DNA of 64,000 bases. Source: an uncultured Bacteroidota bacterium (GTDB lineage Bacteria; Bacteroidota; Bacteroidia; Flavobacteriales; Flavobacteriaceae). Made by a program: the position numbers and the translations under genes. Where the stretch lies: positions 1 through 64,000 of the forward strand of contig CACIJH010000003.1 in NCBI GenBank assembly GCA_902586905.1, written 5' to 3'. Below the pieces are notes generated by a model. That model was not told the origin of the DNA, ran no database searches, and saw only the letters and a list, made by a program, of their open reading frames with translations. Of this stretch, positions 55,543 to 63,890 are shown piece by piece; within the stretch, counting starts at the first letter, position 1, and the number at the start of each line of letters is the position of its first letter.

Positions 55543-56064
55543 TTATGCTTCCTTTTCAGCAAGCGTTTTTATAATTCCAGCGAGGGCTCCACCACTTGAT
55601 TGAAGTGCAGAAACCACATTTTTTGCAGGCGATTGAAGTAGGGTAATAATTTCCCCAATCAATTCATCCTTAGACTTAATGTTGACTAGTGCTTCTATTT
55701 GGTCATCGCCCAAATAAACAGCTTCTTCGATATAGGCACCTTTCAAAATCGGACGTTCCGATTTCTTGCGAAAGTCTTTGATTACCTTGGCAGGTACGTT
55801 TCCTGATTCAGAAAACATCATTGCTGTGTTTCCTTTGAGGACACCTGTTAGATCACCAAAATCTTTATCTGAAGCTTCCATGGCTTTTGCCAACAATGTG
55901 TTCTTAACAACGGTCAGTTTTACACCCGCCTTAAAACATGCGCGACGCAAGTTTGAAGTCGTGAGGGCATCCAAATCAGAAACATCAGTTAAATAGATGT
56001 TTTGGTTTTCTGCCAACTGTGCTGTTAGGTCTTTGATAGCTTTTACTTTCTCTTGTTTTGTCAT
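55543..56064 (-). CDS. rplJ: Ribosomal protein L10
   Basis: A 173-residue stalk base protein binding L7/L12 dimers through its C-terminal helix. N-terminal KVKAIKDLTAQLAENQNIYLTDVSDL and RRACFKAGVKLTVVKNTLLAKA are typical. It lies 36 bases before rplL. Confidence 0.96.
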   Translation of the reverse strand: MTKQEKVKAIKDLTAQLAENQNIYLTDVSDLDALTTSNLRRACFKAGVKLTVVKNTLLAKAMEASDKDFGDLTGVLKGNTAMMFSESGNVPAKVIKDFRKKSERPILKGAYIEEAVYLGDDQIEALVNIKSKDELIGEIITLLQSPAKNVVSALQSSGGALAGIIKTLAEKEA

Positions 56065-56084
56065 AATATCAAATTCGCTATCAG

Positions 56085-56774
56085 TTATACATCTTTAAAT
56101 TCCACAGGGATGCCTGGACTCATTGTACTCGACAAGGATACACTTTTGATGTAGACTCCTTTTGCGCTTGAAGGCTTGAGTTTGACCAATGTTTGCATGA
56201 ACTCATTGGCGTTGCCCAAGATTTTATCAGCTTCAAAAGAAACTTTTCCTATCGAGGCATGAACGATGCCTGTTTTGTCGACTTTAAAATCAATCTTACC
56301 ACCTTTCACGTCGCTAACGGCCTTGCCCACATCCATCGTAACGGTACCCTTTTTTGGATTAGGCATCAAACCGCGAGGACCAAGCACACGACCCAAAGGC
56401 CCTAGCTTACCCATTACGCTCGGCATGGTAACGATGACATCAACATCTGTCCATCCATCTTTGATTTTCTGCAAATATTCATCTAGTCCCACATAATCGG
56501 CTCCAGCTTCTTTTGCTTCAGCTTCCTTATCTGGTGTGACAAGGGCTAATACCGAAACAGTTTTACCAGTTCCGTGTGGAAGAGTAACTACACCACGTAC
56601 CATTTGGTCAGCTTTTCGAGGGTCTACACCCAAGCGAACAGCCAAGTCAACAGATGCGTCAAACTTTGTCGTCGTTATCTCTTTAACCAACGATGCAGCA
56701 TCTGCCAAGGAATACAAGCTCGCACGATCTATTTTAGATAGTGCCTCTTTTCTTTTTTTGGAAATTTTTGCCAT
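56085..56774 (-). CDS. rplA: Ribosomal protein L1
   Basis: A 229-residue L1 stalk protein, also an autogenous translational regulator of the rplKA unit in other bacteria. Signature blocks are [26 protein letters not shown] and [17 protein letters not shown]. Confidence 0.97.
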   Translation of the reverse strand: MAKISKKRKEALSKIDRASLYSLADAASLVKEITTTKFDASVDLAVRLGVDPRKADQMVRGVVTLPHGTGKTVSVLALVTPDKEAEAKEAGADYVGLDEYLQKIKDGWTDVDVIVTMPSVMGKLGPLGRVLGPRGLMPNPKKGTVTMDVGKAVSDVKGGKIDFKVDKTGIVHASIGKVSFEADKILGNANEFMQTLVKLKPSSAKGVYIKSVSLSSTMSPGIPVEFKDV

Positions 56775-56791
56775 TGTATTTCAATTGATGG

Positions 56792-57229
56792 TTAAAAAGG
56801 AGCTTGACCTTTTACTGTTAGCCCCATTGATCTAGCGGTTCCTGCAACCATTTTCATGGCTGATTCAACCGTAAATGCATTTAAATCCTGCATTTTGTCT
56901 TCAGCAATGTTGCGCACTTGATCCCAAGTTACGCTTGCTACTTTGCTTCGGTTGGGTTCGCCTGATCCTTTTTTAACCTTCGCGGCTTCCAATAGTTGAA
57001 CGGCTGCAGGTGGTGTCTTTACAACAAATTCAAATGATTTGTCTGCATAGACGGAGATCACTACTGGCAATACTTTTCCAGCTTTGTCTTGGGTTCTTGC
57101 ATTAAACTGTTTGCAGAACTCCATGATGTTCACTCCTGCGGCACCTAAAGCGGGTCCAACCGGTGGCGATGGATTCGCTGCACCTCCCCTAACTTGTAGC
57201 TTTACTACTTTACTTACTTCTTTTGCCAT
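56792..57229 (-). CDS. rplK: Ribosomal protein L11
   Basis: A 145-residue GTPase-centre protein. N-terminal [37 protein letters not shown] and C-terminal [10 protein letters not shown] are typical. It is 17 bases upstream of rplA. Confidence 0.97.
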   Translation of the reverse strand: MAKEVSKVVKLQVRGGAANPSPPVGPALGAAGVNIMEFCKQFNARTQDKAGKVLPVVISVYADKSFEFVVKTPPAAVQLLEAAKVKKGSGEPNRSKVASVTWDQVRNIAEDKMQDLNAFTVESAMKMVAGTARSMGLTVKGQAPF

Positions 57230-57291
57230 TATTTAAATGTATTGACCTCGCCGCATGGAAGCTGCTTTGAAATCGGATAATTGTAACAATT

Positions 57292-57843
57292 TTATATTTT
57301 CTCTACTTGCATGTAGGATAGTTCAAGTGGCGTTTTTCGTCCAAAAATTTTCACCATCACTTCCAACTTGCGTTTTTCTTCATTAATTTTTTCTATCGTT
57401 CCATTAAATCCATTAAATGGACCATCGATTACTTTGACAGTCTCAGAAAGTGTGAAAGGAATCGCAACATTGTCTGACTGAACAGCCAATTCATCTACTT
57501 TTCCGAGCATCCTGTTAACCTCCGATTCGCGAAGGGGAACAGGTTCACCACCTTTGGTTTCTCCCAAAAATCCAATCACATTTGTAATCGAACGAATCAC
57601 GTGTGGAACTTCTCCTGACAGGTTGGCTTTCACCATTATGTATCCAGGAAAGAACACACGCTCTTTATTGATTTTTTTTCCTTTACGGATTTGTATTACT
57701 TTTTCTGTGGGCACCAAAACATCATCGACAAAACTCGAGAGACCATGTCTATCGATTTCAGACTCTATATAGGTCTTAATTTTGTTTTCTTGGCCACTCA
57801 CTGCCCGAACAACATACCACTTTTTTACATCTGTATCAGTCAT
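57292..57843 (-). CDS. nusG: Transcription elongation/antitermination factor NusG
   Basis: A 183-residue protein with an N-terminal NGN domain (KWYVVRAVSGQENKIKTYIE, RVFFPGYIMVKA) and a C-terminal KOW domain (GPFNGFNGTIEKINEEKRKLEVMVKIFGRKTPLEL). It binds RNAP and couples it to ribosomes or Rho. It lies nine bases after the secE stop. Confidence 0.96.
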   Translation of the reverse strand: MTDTDVKKWYVVRAVSGQENKIKTYIESEIDRHGLSSFVDDVLVPTEKVIQIRKGKKINKERVFFPGYIMVKANLSGEVPHVIRSITNVIGFLGETKGGEPVPLRESEVNRMLGKVDELAVQSDNVAIPFTLSETVKVIDGPFNGFNGTIEKINEEKRKLEVMVKIFGRKTPLELSYMQVEKI

Positions 57844-57852
57844 TGTTTCGGA

Positions 57853-58038
57853 TTATGAAATGAGTTCAAAATAAAATTTAACCACTCGTGAAAGAACAGA
57901 ATCGGCACCCCATATGGCAAGGGAAAAGAGAATGGAAAACACAATGACGACAGTCGTCAGTCGTTGCAACTCGGACCAAGATGTCCAAGTCACATGTTTT
58001 TTTAGTTCCTCAAAAGAGTCTTTCACATATTGTATCAT
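57853..58038 (-). CDS. secE: Preprotein translocase subunit SecE
   Basis: A 61-residue single-pass membrane protein of the SecYEG channel, from the ATG at 58038: YVKDSFEELKKHVTWTSWSELQRLTTVVIVFSILFSLAIWGAD. It is the short form with an amphipathic helix and one transmembrane helix. The 16-codon upstream extension would run toward tRNA-Trp and was rejected. Confidence 0.93.
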   Translation of the reverse strand: MIQYVKDSFEELKKHVTWTSWSELQRLTTVVIVFSILFSLAIWGADSVLSRVVKFYFELIS

Positions 58039-58056
58039 AGCAATACTAACGTTTTG

Positions 58057-58129
58057 CACGGGTTGAGAGGCTCGAACTCCCGACACCTGGTTTTGGAGAC
58101 CAGTGCTCTACCAACTGAGCTAAACCCGT
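58057..58129 (-). tRNA. tRNA-Trp(CCA)
   Basis: A 73-base cloverleaf: acceptor ACGGGTT/AACCCGT, anticodon loop CTCCAAA (CCA), T loop TTCGAGC, discriminator G. The 3' CCA is not encoded. It sits between tuf and secE, the usual order in Bacteroidota. Confidence 0.95.
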
Positions 58130-58198
58130 CTCTGTTGGTGTTCGCGCTCCTGTACCTAACTTTCGAAGTTCGATACACCTAATCAAAATTTGTTACAA

Positions 58199-58226
58199 AA
58201 GGTGTCATGCATCAGCATGACACCTT
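58199..58226 (-). terminator. Hairpin after tuf, probable terminator
   Basis: A perfect 12-base stem, AAGGTGTCATGC (58199-58210) with GCATGACACCTT (58215-58226), has a four-base loop. On the minus strand it is followed by TTTG, so the U tract is weak. It lies 24 bases after the tuf stop and before tRNA-Trp. Confidence 0.6.
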
Positions 58227-58249
58227 ATATAATGAACGTATAAAATAAT

Positions 58250-59437
58250 TTAGTCTAGGATTTCTGTAACCTGACCAGCTCCTACTGTACGACCTCCCTC
58301 ACGGATAGCAAATCGCAAACCAACGCTCAATGCAATTGGTTGGATCAAATCTACCTCGATTGTAAGGTTGTCACCAGGCATTACCATTTCAACTCCACTT
58401 GGAAGGTTGATGTTTCCAGTAACGTCTGTTGTACGGACATAAAACTGAGGACGATAATTGTTATGGAATGGCGTATGGCGTCCACCCTCTTCCTTTTTAA
58501 GGATATAAACCTCAGCTTTGAACTTGGCGTGTGGAGTAACTGAGCCTGGCTTACAAATTACCATACCTCTTTTGATATCTGTTTTCTCGATACCACGTAG
58601 AAGAATACCTACGTTGTCACCCGCTTCACCACGATCTAATATTTTTCGGAACATCTCTACACCAGTAATGGTAGAGTCTAATTTTTCAGCTCCCATACCG
58701 ATAATGTCAACAGCTTCTCCAGAGTTGGCAACACCAGTTTCTATACGACCTGTTGCTACTGTTCCACGACCAGTGATCGAGAATACATCCTCGATTGGCA
58801 TTAAGAAGTCTTTCTCGACATCACGCTTTGGCAATTCGATCCAGTTGTCAACTTCTTCCATGAGCTTCATGACAGAGTCAACCCACTTTTGCTCACCATT
58901 TAAGGCCCCAAGAGCAGATCCAAGGATTACAGGTCCATTGTCTCCATCATAGTCATAAAAGCTTAGCAATTCACGAACTTCCATTTCAACGAGTTCTAAA
59001 AGTTCCTCGTCGTCCACCATATCGGCTTTGTTTAGGAATACTACAATACGTGGCACTCCAACCTGACGCCCAAGTAGAATGTGCTCACGAGTTTGTGGCA
59101 TCGGTCCATCAGTTGCAGCAACCACAAGAATTGCTCCGTCCATTTGTGCAGCACCAGTAACCATGTTTTTCACATAGTCGGCGTGACCAGGACAGTCAAC
59201 GTGTGCATAGTGACGATTAGATGTTTGATATTCGACGTGTGAGGTATTGATTGTAATTCCTCTTTCTTTTTCCTCAGGTGCATTATCAATTTGATCAAAG
59301 CTTCTAGCTTCTGAAAATCCAGCGTCAGCTAGGACTTTAGTGATCGCAGCTGTAAGGGTTGTTTTACCGTGGTCAACGTGCCCAATTGTACCTATGTTTA
59401 GGTGGGGTTTCGACCGATCAAAAGTTTCCTTTGCCAT
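58250..59437 (-). CDS. tuf: Elongation factor Tu
   Basis: A 395-residue translational GTPase delivering aminoacyl-tRNA. G1 is [11 protein letters not shown]3 [12 protein letters not shown] and G4 NKADM. Domains II and III are intact, ending [19 protein letters not shown] element on the minus strand at 59477-59470 is a likely -7 sequence. Confidence 0.97.
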   Translation of the reverse strand: MAKETFDRSKPHLNIGTIGHVDHGKTTLTAAITKVLADAGFSEARSFDQIDNAPEEKERGITINTSHVEYQTSNRHYAHVDCPGHADYVKNMVTGAAQMDGAILVVAATDGPMPQTREHILLGRQVGVPRIVVFLNKADMVDDEELLELVEMEVRELLSFYDYDGDNGPVILGSALGALNGEQKWVDSVMKLMEEVDNWIELPKRDVEKDFLMPIEDVFSITGRGTVATGRIETGVANSGEAVDIIGMGAEKLDSTITGVEMFRKILDRGEAGDNVGILLRGIEKTDIKRGMVICKPGSVTPHAKFKAEVYILKKEEGGRHTPFHNNYRPQFYVRTTDVTGNINLPSGVEMVMPGDNLTIEVDLIQPIALSVGLRFAIREGGRTVGAGQVTEILD

Positions 59438-59469
59438 AATGTTATACGTTTATGCTTTTAAAATGAGCG

Positions 59470-59477
59470 CAAATATA
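59470..59477 (-). promoter_or_regulatory. Probable -7 element (TATATTTG) of the tuf promoter
   Basis: TATATTTG on the minus strand matches TAnnTTTG, 33 bases before the tuf ATG. No well-placed TTTG -33 element is seen; ATTG at a 15-base spacing is the nearest. Confidence 0.55.
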
Positions 59478-59533
59478 ATTATTTATTCTTAACAATCCTT
59501 GTTGAGATGTTAAAAATTTTTATTTTAAAAACA

Positions 59534-59658
59534 AAGGGCATTCATGCGACTTTACTCACGATCAAAATCGGCAAATCACAGCACTTGCCCGATGCAGTTA
59601 GGCAAGAGACCAAAGTCACTCAATTTTCATTTACAAAGCAAATGGGGTGTATGCCCTT
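59534..59658. other. Nested inverted repeats between tuf and the 2TM gene (candidate structured RNA or remnant)
   Basis: Three helices are nested: AAGGGCAT (59534-59541) with ATGCCCTT (59651-59658), GACTTT (59548-59553) with AAAGTC (59612-59617) and CTTGCC (59584-59589) with GGCAAG (59601-59606). On the minus strand a T-rich run follows the outer helix. No convincing ORF lies here. It might be a terminator-like element, a small RNA or a decayed insertion; the strand is undecided. Confidence 0.3.
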
Positions 59659-59664
59659 ACGACA

Positions 59665-59925
59665 TTATTGGTCAATCGATCTTTTATGTTTTTCGGTCAG
59701 TTTTTCCACTTCCTTTTCGACAGAAAAGAAGGGATTGAAAACAGAGATATAATGAGAAAGTAAACCAATGCCCCATCCCATTAGCGAGAAAAAGGCCCAG
59801 TTGATATGCCCATTGTCATACAGATGAACGCCAAATAAAAGGATGTTGACCAAAATATAAACCAGAAGATGTGATTTGAAGCTGACAATGTTTTCAGCTT
59901 TTTCAAGGATTTTTTGTTCATTCAT
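59665..59925 (-). CDS. 2TM domain protein
   Basis: An 86-residue protein from the ATG at 59925 with two hydrophobic helices (FKSHLLVYILVNILLFGVHLY and WAFFSLMGWGIGLLSHYISVF) and a charged C-terminal tail (EKEVEKLTEKHKRSIDQ). This matches the Bacteroidota 2TM domain family, where it also occurs in LytTR-type sensor proteins. The function is unknown. It lies in the small accessory pocket between tuf and the tRNA cluster. Confidence 0.75.
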   Translation of the reverse strand: MNEQKILEKAENIVSFKSHLLVYILVNILLFGVHLYDNGHINWAFFSLMGWGIGLLSHYISVFNPFFSVEKEVEKLTEKHKRSIDQ

Positions 59926-59969
59926 GATATTGAGATTTAGAACCACAAGATAATAAATATCAAAGTGAT

Positions 59970-60194
59970 TTAAAAAAACCGAAAGATAGAAGTATAACCT
60001 AAGGGAATGATGGCTTCTTTATGTTTCTTTTTCAAAAGTTTAATCCAATCATTTATACCAATACTAAAGCCTAACCCCATCATAAGCATACCTTGAAAAT
60101 AACTGCTATCGTAGATGACAATGTAGAGTCCGAACACAAATAATGCAAGATATACTACGATGCTGGTAAAAAATAAAATTTTGACTTTCTTCAT
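59970..60194 (-). CDS. Small hypothetical membrane protein
   Basis: A 74-residue protein with two hydrophobic segments (ILFFTSIVVYLALFVFGLYIVIY and FQGMLMMGLGFSIGI) joined by a short loop, then a basic stretch (LLKKKHKEAI). I recognise no family. It precedes the 2TM gene by 44 bases on the same strand and may be cotranscribed with it. Confidence 0.55.
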   Translation of the reverse strand: MKKVKILFFTSIVVYLALFVFGLYIVIYDSSYFQGMLMMGLGFSIGINDWIKLLKKKHKEAIIPLGYTSIFRFF

Positions 60195-60281
60195 CGTATT
60201 GTTTATCGTAGTATAAATATATTAAATTCCAGAAAGAGGGCTTAAAGTAGCAGAACTAAAAGAAGAAGATATACCTATGGT

Positions 60282-60579
60282 TTAGTTGTTGCTTTTTTTA
60301 GTAATCACTTCAATCACTCCGTGCTTACCTTTTTAACCATATTTGTCAGTTGCCTTTTCTTCTTTAAGTACATATATATACTTCTGCAATTGAAGAGGGT
60401 GCTATTGCTATAGTATCAAGACTGATTATGCTTATTATAACCCCATCCAAAACTAACAATGGTGCAGGGTTTCTATTGAATGAGTTGAGAGTTATAGCAT
60501 CTTGTAAAACTGTATCATTACTGCTACAACCGAAGATGAATAAAGCGGAAAGTATTAGTAGTTTTTTCATAGTATTCAT
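60282..60579 (-). pseudogene. Decayed TonB-plug-like lipoprotein gene
   Basis: The frame starts MNTMKKLLILSALFIFGCSS (lipobox FGCS) and continues through PLLVLDGVI, then stops after IAEVYICT. In another frame the expected continuation follows: VLKEEKATDKYG, an in-frame TAA, then KGKHGVIEVITKKSNN and a stop at 60282-60284. This is the end of a TonB-receptor plug-like domain. The frame breaks in an alternating TA run, and the inner TAA sits where Glu is usual (GAA to TAA). Two lesions suggest a pseudogene; assembly error is a lesser possibility. Confidence 0.65.
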
Positions 60580-60713
60580 TTGAGTACAACTAAAATAAGA
60601 AAAAATATAAGTAGGTAAAAACAGAAACCAAAATAAGCGAAGACAGTTCGCTATTGGTTCAGAATGAGATATAAAAAATAGAGTGGATTACTGTAACTCT
60701 CTGATAATCAATG

Positions 60714-60785
60714 AGCCAATGACGAGATTTGAACTCGTGACCTCTTCCTTACCAAGGAAACGCTCTACCCCTGAGCTACATCGGC
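60714..60785 (-). tRNA. tRNA-Thr(GGT)
   Basis: A 72-base cloverleaf: acceptor GCCGATG/CATTGGC with one G-T pair, anticodon loop TTGGTAA (GGT), T loop TTCAAAT, discriminator T. No encoded CCA. Last of a four-tRNA operon. Confidence 0.94.
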
Positions 60786-60814
60786 AGTGTAGGTCGTTTG
60801 GCTTGACCTTGTAG

Positions 60815-60887
60815 AGCGGGAGACCGGGTTCGAACCGGCGACATTCAGCTTGGAAGGCTGACGCTCTACCAACTGAGCTACTCCCGC
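60815..60887 (-). tRNA. tRNA-Gly(TCC)
   Basis: A 73-base cloverleaf: acceptor GCGGGAG/CTCCCGC, anticodon loop CTTCCAA (TCC), T arm CCGG-TTCGAAC-CCGG, discriminator T. No encoded CCA. Confidence 0.95.
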
Positions 60888-60906
60888 ATTATCATAATAT
60901 TAGGTG

Positions 60907-60989
60907 TGGGGAGAGCAGGATTCGAACCTGCGAAGGTAAAAACCAACAGATTTACAGTCTGTCCTCGTTGGCCGCTTGAGTATCTCCCC
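60907..60989 (-). tRNA. tRNA-Tyr(GTA)
   Basis: An 83-base class II tRNA: acceptor GGGGAGA/TCTCCCC, anticodon loop CTGTAAA (GTA), long variable arm, T arm GCAGG-TTCGAAT-CCTGC, discriminator A. No encoded CCA. Confidence 0.95.
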
Positions 60990-61014
60990 AAAATGTCAAT
61001 GATCTAAATAGTTG

Positions 61015-61088
61015 AGCCGATGGAGGGACTCGAACCCACGACCTGCTGATTACAAATCAGCTGCTCTAGCCAGCTGAGCTACATCGGC
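61015..61088 (-). tRNA. tRNA-Thr(TGT)
   Basis: A 74-base cloverleaf: acceptor GCCGATG/CATCGGC, anticodon loop TTTGTAA (TGT), T loop TTCGAGT, discriminator T. First gene of the minus-strand tRNA operon. Confidence 0.95.
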
Positions 61089-61112
61089 AACTACCGCCCT
61101 TGAAGCGGTTTG

Positions 61113-61144
61113 CAAATGTATCTAATTATTTTTTTTTATTCAAA
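61113..61144 (-). promoter_or_regulatory. Bacteroidota-type promoter for the tRNA operon (TTTG-N20-TACATTTG)
   Basis: On the minus strand TTTG (61144-61141) and TACATTTG (61120-61113) are separated by 20 bases, the same layout as at tRNA-Met. The predicted start lies about 20 bases before tRNA-Thr(TGT). Confidence 0.75.
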
Positions 61145-61166
61145 GCATTTTTAAATCAAAAATCTT

Positions 61167-61466
61167 TTACGAAATCCGCGATTTTTCTTTTCGACGTTTC
61201 AGCATGCGTTCTGCACTCGACGCAGCCATGTCTAGCGACTTCTCGAACGATTCGCTTTTTTTGCCAACAACCACATCATCTCCAGGGATGTTGACACGCA
61301 ATTCAACCGACTTGTTGGTTTGATCATTATGATTGTCGAGATTTAAATACAAGTCAACACTCACAATGCGATTGTAATATAAATTGAGCTTTGACAGTCG
61401 TTTTTCAATATATTTTTGAAGATTGGAATTCATAGAAAAGTGAACGGTTTGAATATTTATTTTCAT
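61167..61466 (-). CDS. hpf: Ribosome hibernation promoting factor (HPF/RaiA family)
   Basis: A 99-residue short-form HPF/YfiA protein: INIQTVHFSMNSNLQKYIEKRLSKLNLYY, VDLYLNLDN, KSVELRVNIPGDDVVV and the Ala/Arg-rich helix SLDMAASSAERMLKRRK. It binds the 30S decoding centre and silences ribosomes in slow growth. It lies 24 bases downstream of xerC. Confidence 0.9.
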   Translation of the reverse strand: MKINIQTVHFSMNSNLQKYIEKRLSKLNLYYNRIVSVDLYLNLDNHNDQTNKSVELRVNIPGDDVVVGKKSESFEKSLDMAASSAERMLKRRKEKSRIS

Positions 61467-61490
61467 AACTCTGTTGTTTGTGCCCCGCGA

Positions 61491-62372
61491 TTAGGCGCGT
61501 GGATGGGCGGTTAAATAATCCTTTTTCATTTTGGGGAGTTGAACTTTGGCATAGATTTGAGTCGAAGACAAGCTTTTATGTCCCAAAATTTCTTTAATAC
61601 TGTTGATGTCAGCACCTCGATTGAGCAAGTGCGTTGCAAATGTGTGTCGCAATACGTGAGGGCTGATTTTCTCTTTTGTCGATACTTTGGAGAGGTAGTT
61701 CGTCACACACTTATATATGTCTGCTGGCTTCAGTGCATTGCCTTTGGCGTTGATGAGCAACCAATCGCTCGGCTTGGCTTGGTCGATACGATTGCGATAA
61801 GACAAATAGATATCGATTTGAGAAATGACTTTTGCCAACAGTGGTATAATTCTCGTTTTGTTTCGCTTACCAACCACTTTTAATTGTTGGTTGTTTCTGT
61901 CGATGGCGTCGAGAGTGAGTGAGAGCAGCTCTGCACGTCGCATGCCAGTGGTGTATAGCAATTCTAAAATGAGCGCATCACGAGCACCTTCAAAATGGGA
62001 GTTGTCATACATTTCAATCACCATGCGAAATTCTGATTCAGTCAAAGGAACAACCAGTTTTGGTGATGCTTTTAATTGACGATGAAACTGCATGGGGTTC
62101 TGATCGATTTCTCCCAATTTTTGTAAAAAATTAAAATAGCTTTTTAGGGATGAGCATTTTCTATTGATGCTTTGATTTTTTAGACCTGAAGATGACAAGT
62201 GTACAATCCATTCCCTTATCATAACATACGCAACAGACGAGAGACTGTTGAGTTGATAATGGGACTTGCAATAGTTGGCAAAGTCTTCTAGATCTTTTTG
62301 ATATGCATTTTGGGTGTGTGAGGAATATCGTTTTTCCGATGAAATGTATTCGATAAAATTTGGAATAGACAT
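61491..62372 (-). CDS. xerC: Tyrosine recombinase XerC/D-like
   Basis: A 293-residue tyrosine recombinase from the ATG at 62372. The N-terminal SAM-like DNA-binding domain includes SSHTQNAYQKDLEDF. The catalytic residues are Arg in TGMRRAELLSL, Lys in KVVGKRNK, HxxR in HVLRHTFATHLL, His in LGHKS and Tyr in TQIYAKV. Housekeeping chromosome-dimer resolution is likely; XerC versus XerD cannot be told with certainty. Confidence 0.9.
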   Translation of the reverse strand: MSIPNFIEYISSEKRYSSHTQNAYQKDLEDFANYCKSHYQLNSLSSVAYVMIREWIVHLSSSGLKNQSINRKCSSLKSYFNFLQKLGEIDQNPMQFHRQLKASPKLVVPLTESEFRMVIEMYDNSHFEGARDALILELLYTTGMRRAELLSLTLDAIDRNNQQLKVVGKRNKTRIIPLLAKVISQIDIYLSYRNRIDQAKPSDWLLINAKGNALKPADIYKCVTNYLSKVSTKEKISPHVLRHTFATHLLNRGADINSIKEILGHKSLSSTQIYAKVQLPKMKKDYLTAHPRA

Positions 62373-62387
62373 AGGCAAAAACTAAGA

Positions 62388-62423
62388 CACCGAACACAAT
62401 TTAGTAAAAACTCATGTTCGGTG
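62388..62423 (-). other. Hairpin between rpsU and xerC
   Basis: A perfect nine-base stem, CACCGAACA (62388-62396) with TGTTCGGTG (62415-62423), has an 18-base loop. On the minus strand TCTTAGTTTTT follows, so it may partially terminate rpsU transcripts or regulate xerC. Confidence 0.4.
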
Positions 62424-62450
62424 CAATGTTTTTGTACTTTAATTGGAGGT

Positions 62451-62645
62451 TTAGATTTCCTCTTTATCGCGAAGCTTTTGAATGTATTGTGCTTTTTGAA
62501 TCACAGCACGACGAGCAACAGAAGGCTTCGTAAAAGTCTTGCGTTCACGTAGTTGGCGCATCTTTCCTGTACGATCAAATTTTCTTTTGAAACGCTTGAG
62601 CGCGCGATCGATATTTTCTCCGTCTTTGATTGGTATTATTAACAT
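62451..62645 (-). CDS. rpsU: Ribosomal protein S21
   Basis: A 64-residue small-subunit protein: IPIKDGENIDRALKRFKRKFDRTGKMRQLRERKTFTKPSVARR. Family-typical length and composition. Confidence 0.95.
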   Translation of the reverse strand: MLIIPIKDGENIDRALKRFKRKFDRTGKMRQLRERKTFTKPSVARRAVIQKAQYIQKLRDKEEI

Positions 62646-62711
62646 AAACTACGACCTCCTTCCTTTAATGTTGGCTGCAAATATAAGTTTAATTTGCAAG
62701 TTGACAACGGT

Positions 62712-63878
62712 TTATTTTAAAATTTGCTTGGCAATCACAACTTTCTGAATCTCAGAAGTTCCCTCCCCGATTGTACAGAGTTTTGAGTCGCGATAAAATT
62801 TCTCGACTGGAAATTCTTTGGAGTAACCATATCCTCCAAAAATCTGCACTGCTTCATTGGCAATACTCACACAGGCCTCAGATGCAAATAGCTTACAAAT
62901 GGCGCTTTCTTTGGTCATCTTCTTCCCTTGATTGATCAGTTGACTTGCGTTTTGGGTTAGCAGTTCAGCTGCCTCGATTTGTGTTGCCATTTCAGCGAGT
63001 TTGAAAGAAATGCCTTGAAAGCTGCTGATCGGTTTGCCAAACTGAACACGCTCTTTAGAATATTGAAGAGCAGCTTCATAAGCACCACGTGCGATGCCAA
63101 GCGAAAGAGCAGCAATTGAAATTCGCCCACCATCAAGTATTTTCATAGACTGGATAAAACCTTCTCCCAATTCTCCAAGTCGGTTTTCGTCAGGAACCCT
63201 GCACTGATCAAAAATCAGCTCAGCAGTTTCTGACGCACGCATACCGAGTTTATCTTCTTTCTTGCCAGATGAAAATCCAGGTGTTCCACGTTCAATCACA
63301 AAGGCAGTCATGCCATGACTATCACCTTTTTCTCCAGTTCTAAAAATCACTACGGCCACATCAGCAGAGATGCCATGTGTGATAAAGTTTTTTGTGCCAT
63401 TCAGCACCCAATGATCTCCATCCTTGACTGCAGTTGAGTTCATTCCACCAGCATCAGAGCCTGTATTGTGCTCTGTCAAACCCCAAGCGCCAATCCAATC
63501 ACCAGATGCCAATTTGGGCAACCAACGAGATTTTTGAGACTCTGATCCAAATTTTAAAATATGATTTGTACACAATGAATTATGTGCTGCAATAGACAAC
63601 CCAATCGATGGATCAACTTTGGAAATCTCTTGCACCATTGCCACGTATTCGTGGTATCCAAGTCCTGATCCGCCATAATCTTCTGGAACAAGCATTCCGA
63701 GAAAACCATATGAACCAGCTTGCTTCATCACCTCGACAGGAAAGTACTGGGCTTCATCCCAATCCATAACATGAGGTTTTATAAATTGATGTGCAAAATC
63801 ACGTGCCGAATCTGCGACAAGTTGTTTTGTTTCTGTAGTTTGTACGATCATATCGTGAGGTGAGACAGATGTGTCCAT
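62712..63878 (-). CDS. Acyl-CoA dehydrogenase
   Basis: A 388-residue FAD enzyme introducing the trans-2 double bond in acyl-CoA. Signatures: [22 protein letters not shown] (FAD binding), [36 protein letters not shown], and [34 protein letters not shown] with the catalytic Glu in GEGT. Short-chain, branched-chain or isovaleryl preference cannot be fixed. Confidence 0.93.
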   Translation of the reverse strand: MDTSVSPHDMIVQTTETKQLVADSARDFAHQFIKPHVMDWDEAQYFPVEVMKQAGSYGFLGMLVPEDYGGSGLGYHEYVAMVQEISKVDPSIGLSIAAHNSLCTNHILKFGSESQKSRWLPKLASGDWIGAWGLTEHNTGSDAGGMNSTAVKDGDHWVLNGTKNFITHGISADVAVVIFRTGEKGDSHGMTAFVIERGTPGFSSGKKEDKLGMRASETAELIFDQCRVPDENRLGELGEGFIQSMKILDGGRISIAALSLGIARGAYEAALQYSKERVQFGKPISSFQGISFKLAEMATQIEAAELLTQNASQLINQGKKMTKESAICKLFASEACVSIANEAVQIFGGYGYSKEFPVEKFYRDSKLCTIGEGTSEIQKVVIAKQILK

Positions 63879-63890
63879 TCAAGCAAATTT

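Noticed and set aside
59507-59752. 81-codon plus-strand frame upstream of the 2TM gene
   Set aside because: No family resemblance; it runs through the nested inverted repeats and into the antisense of the 2TM gene.
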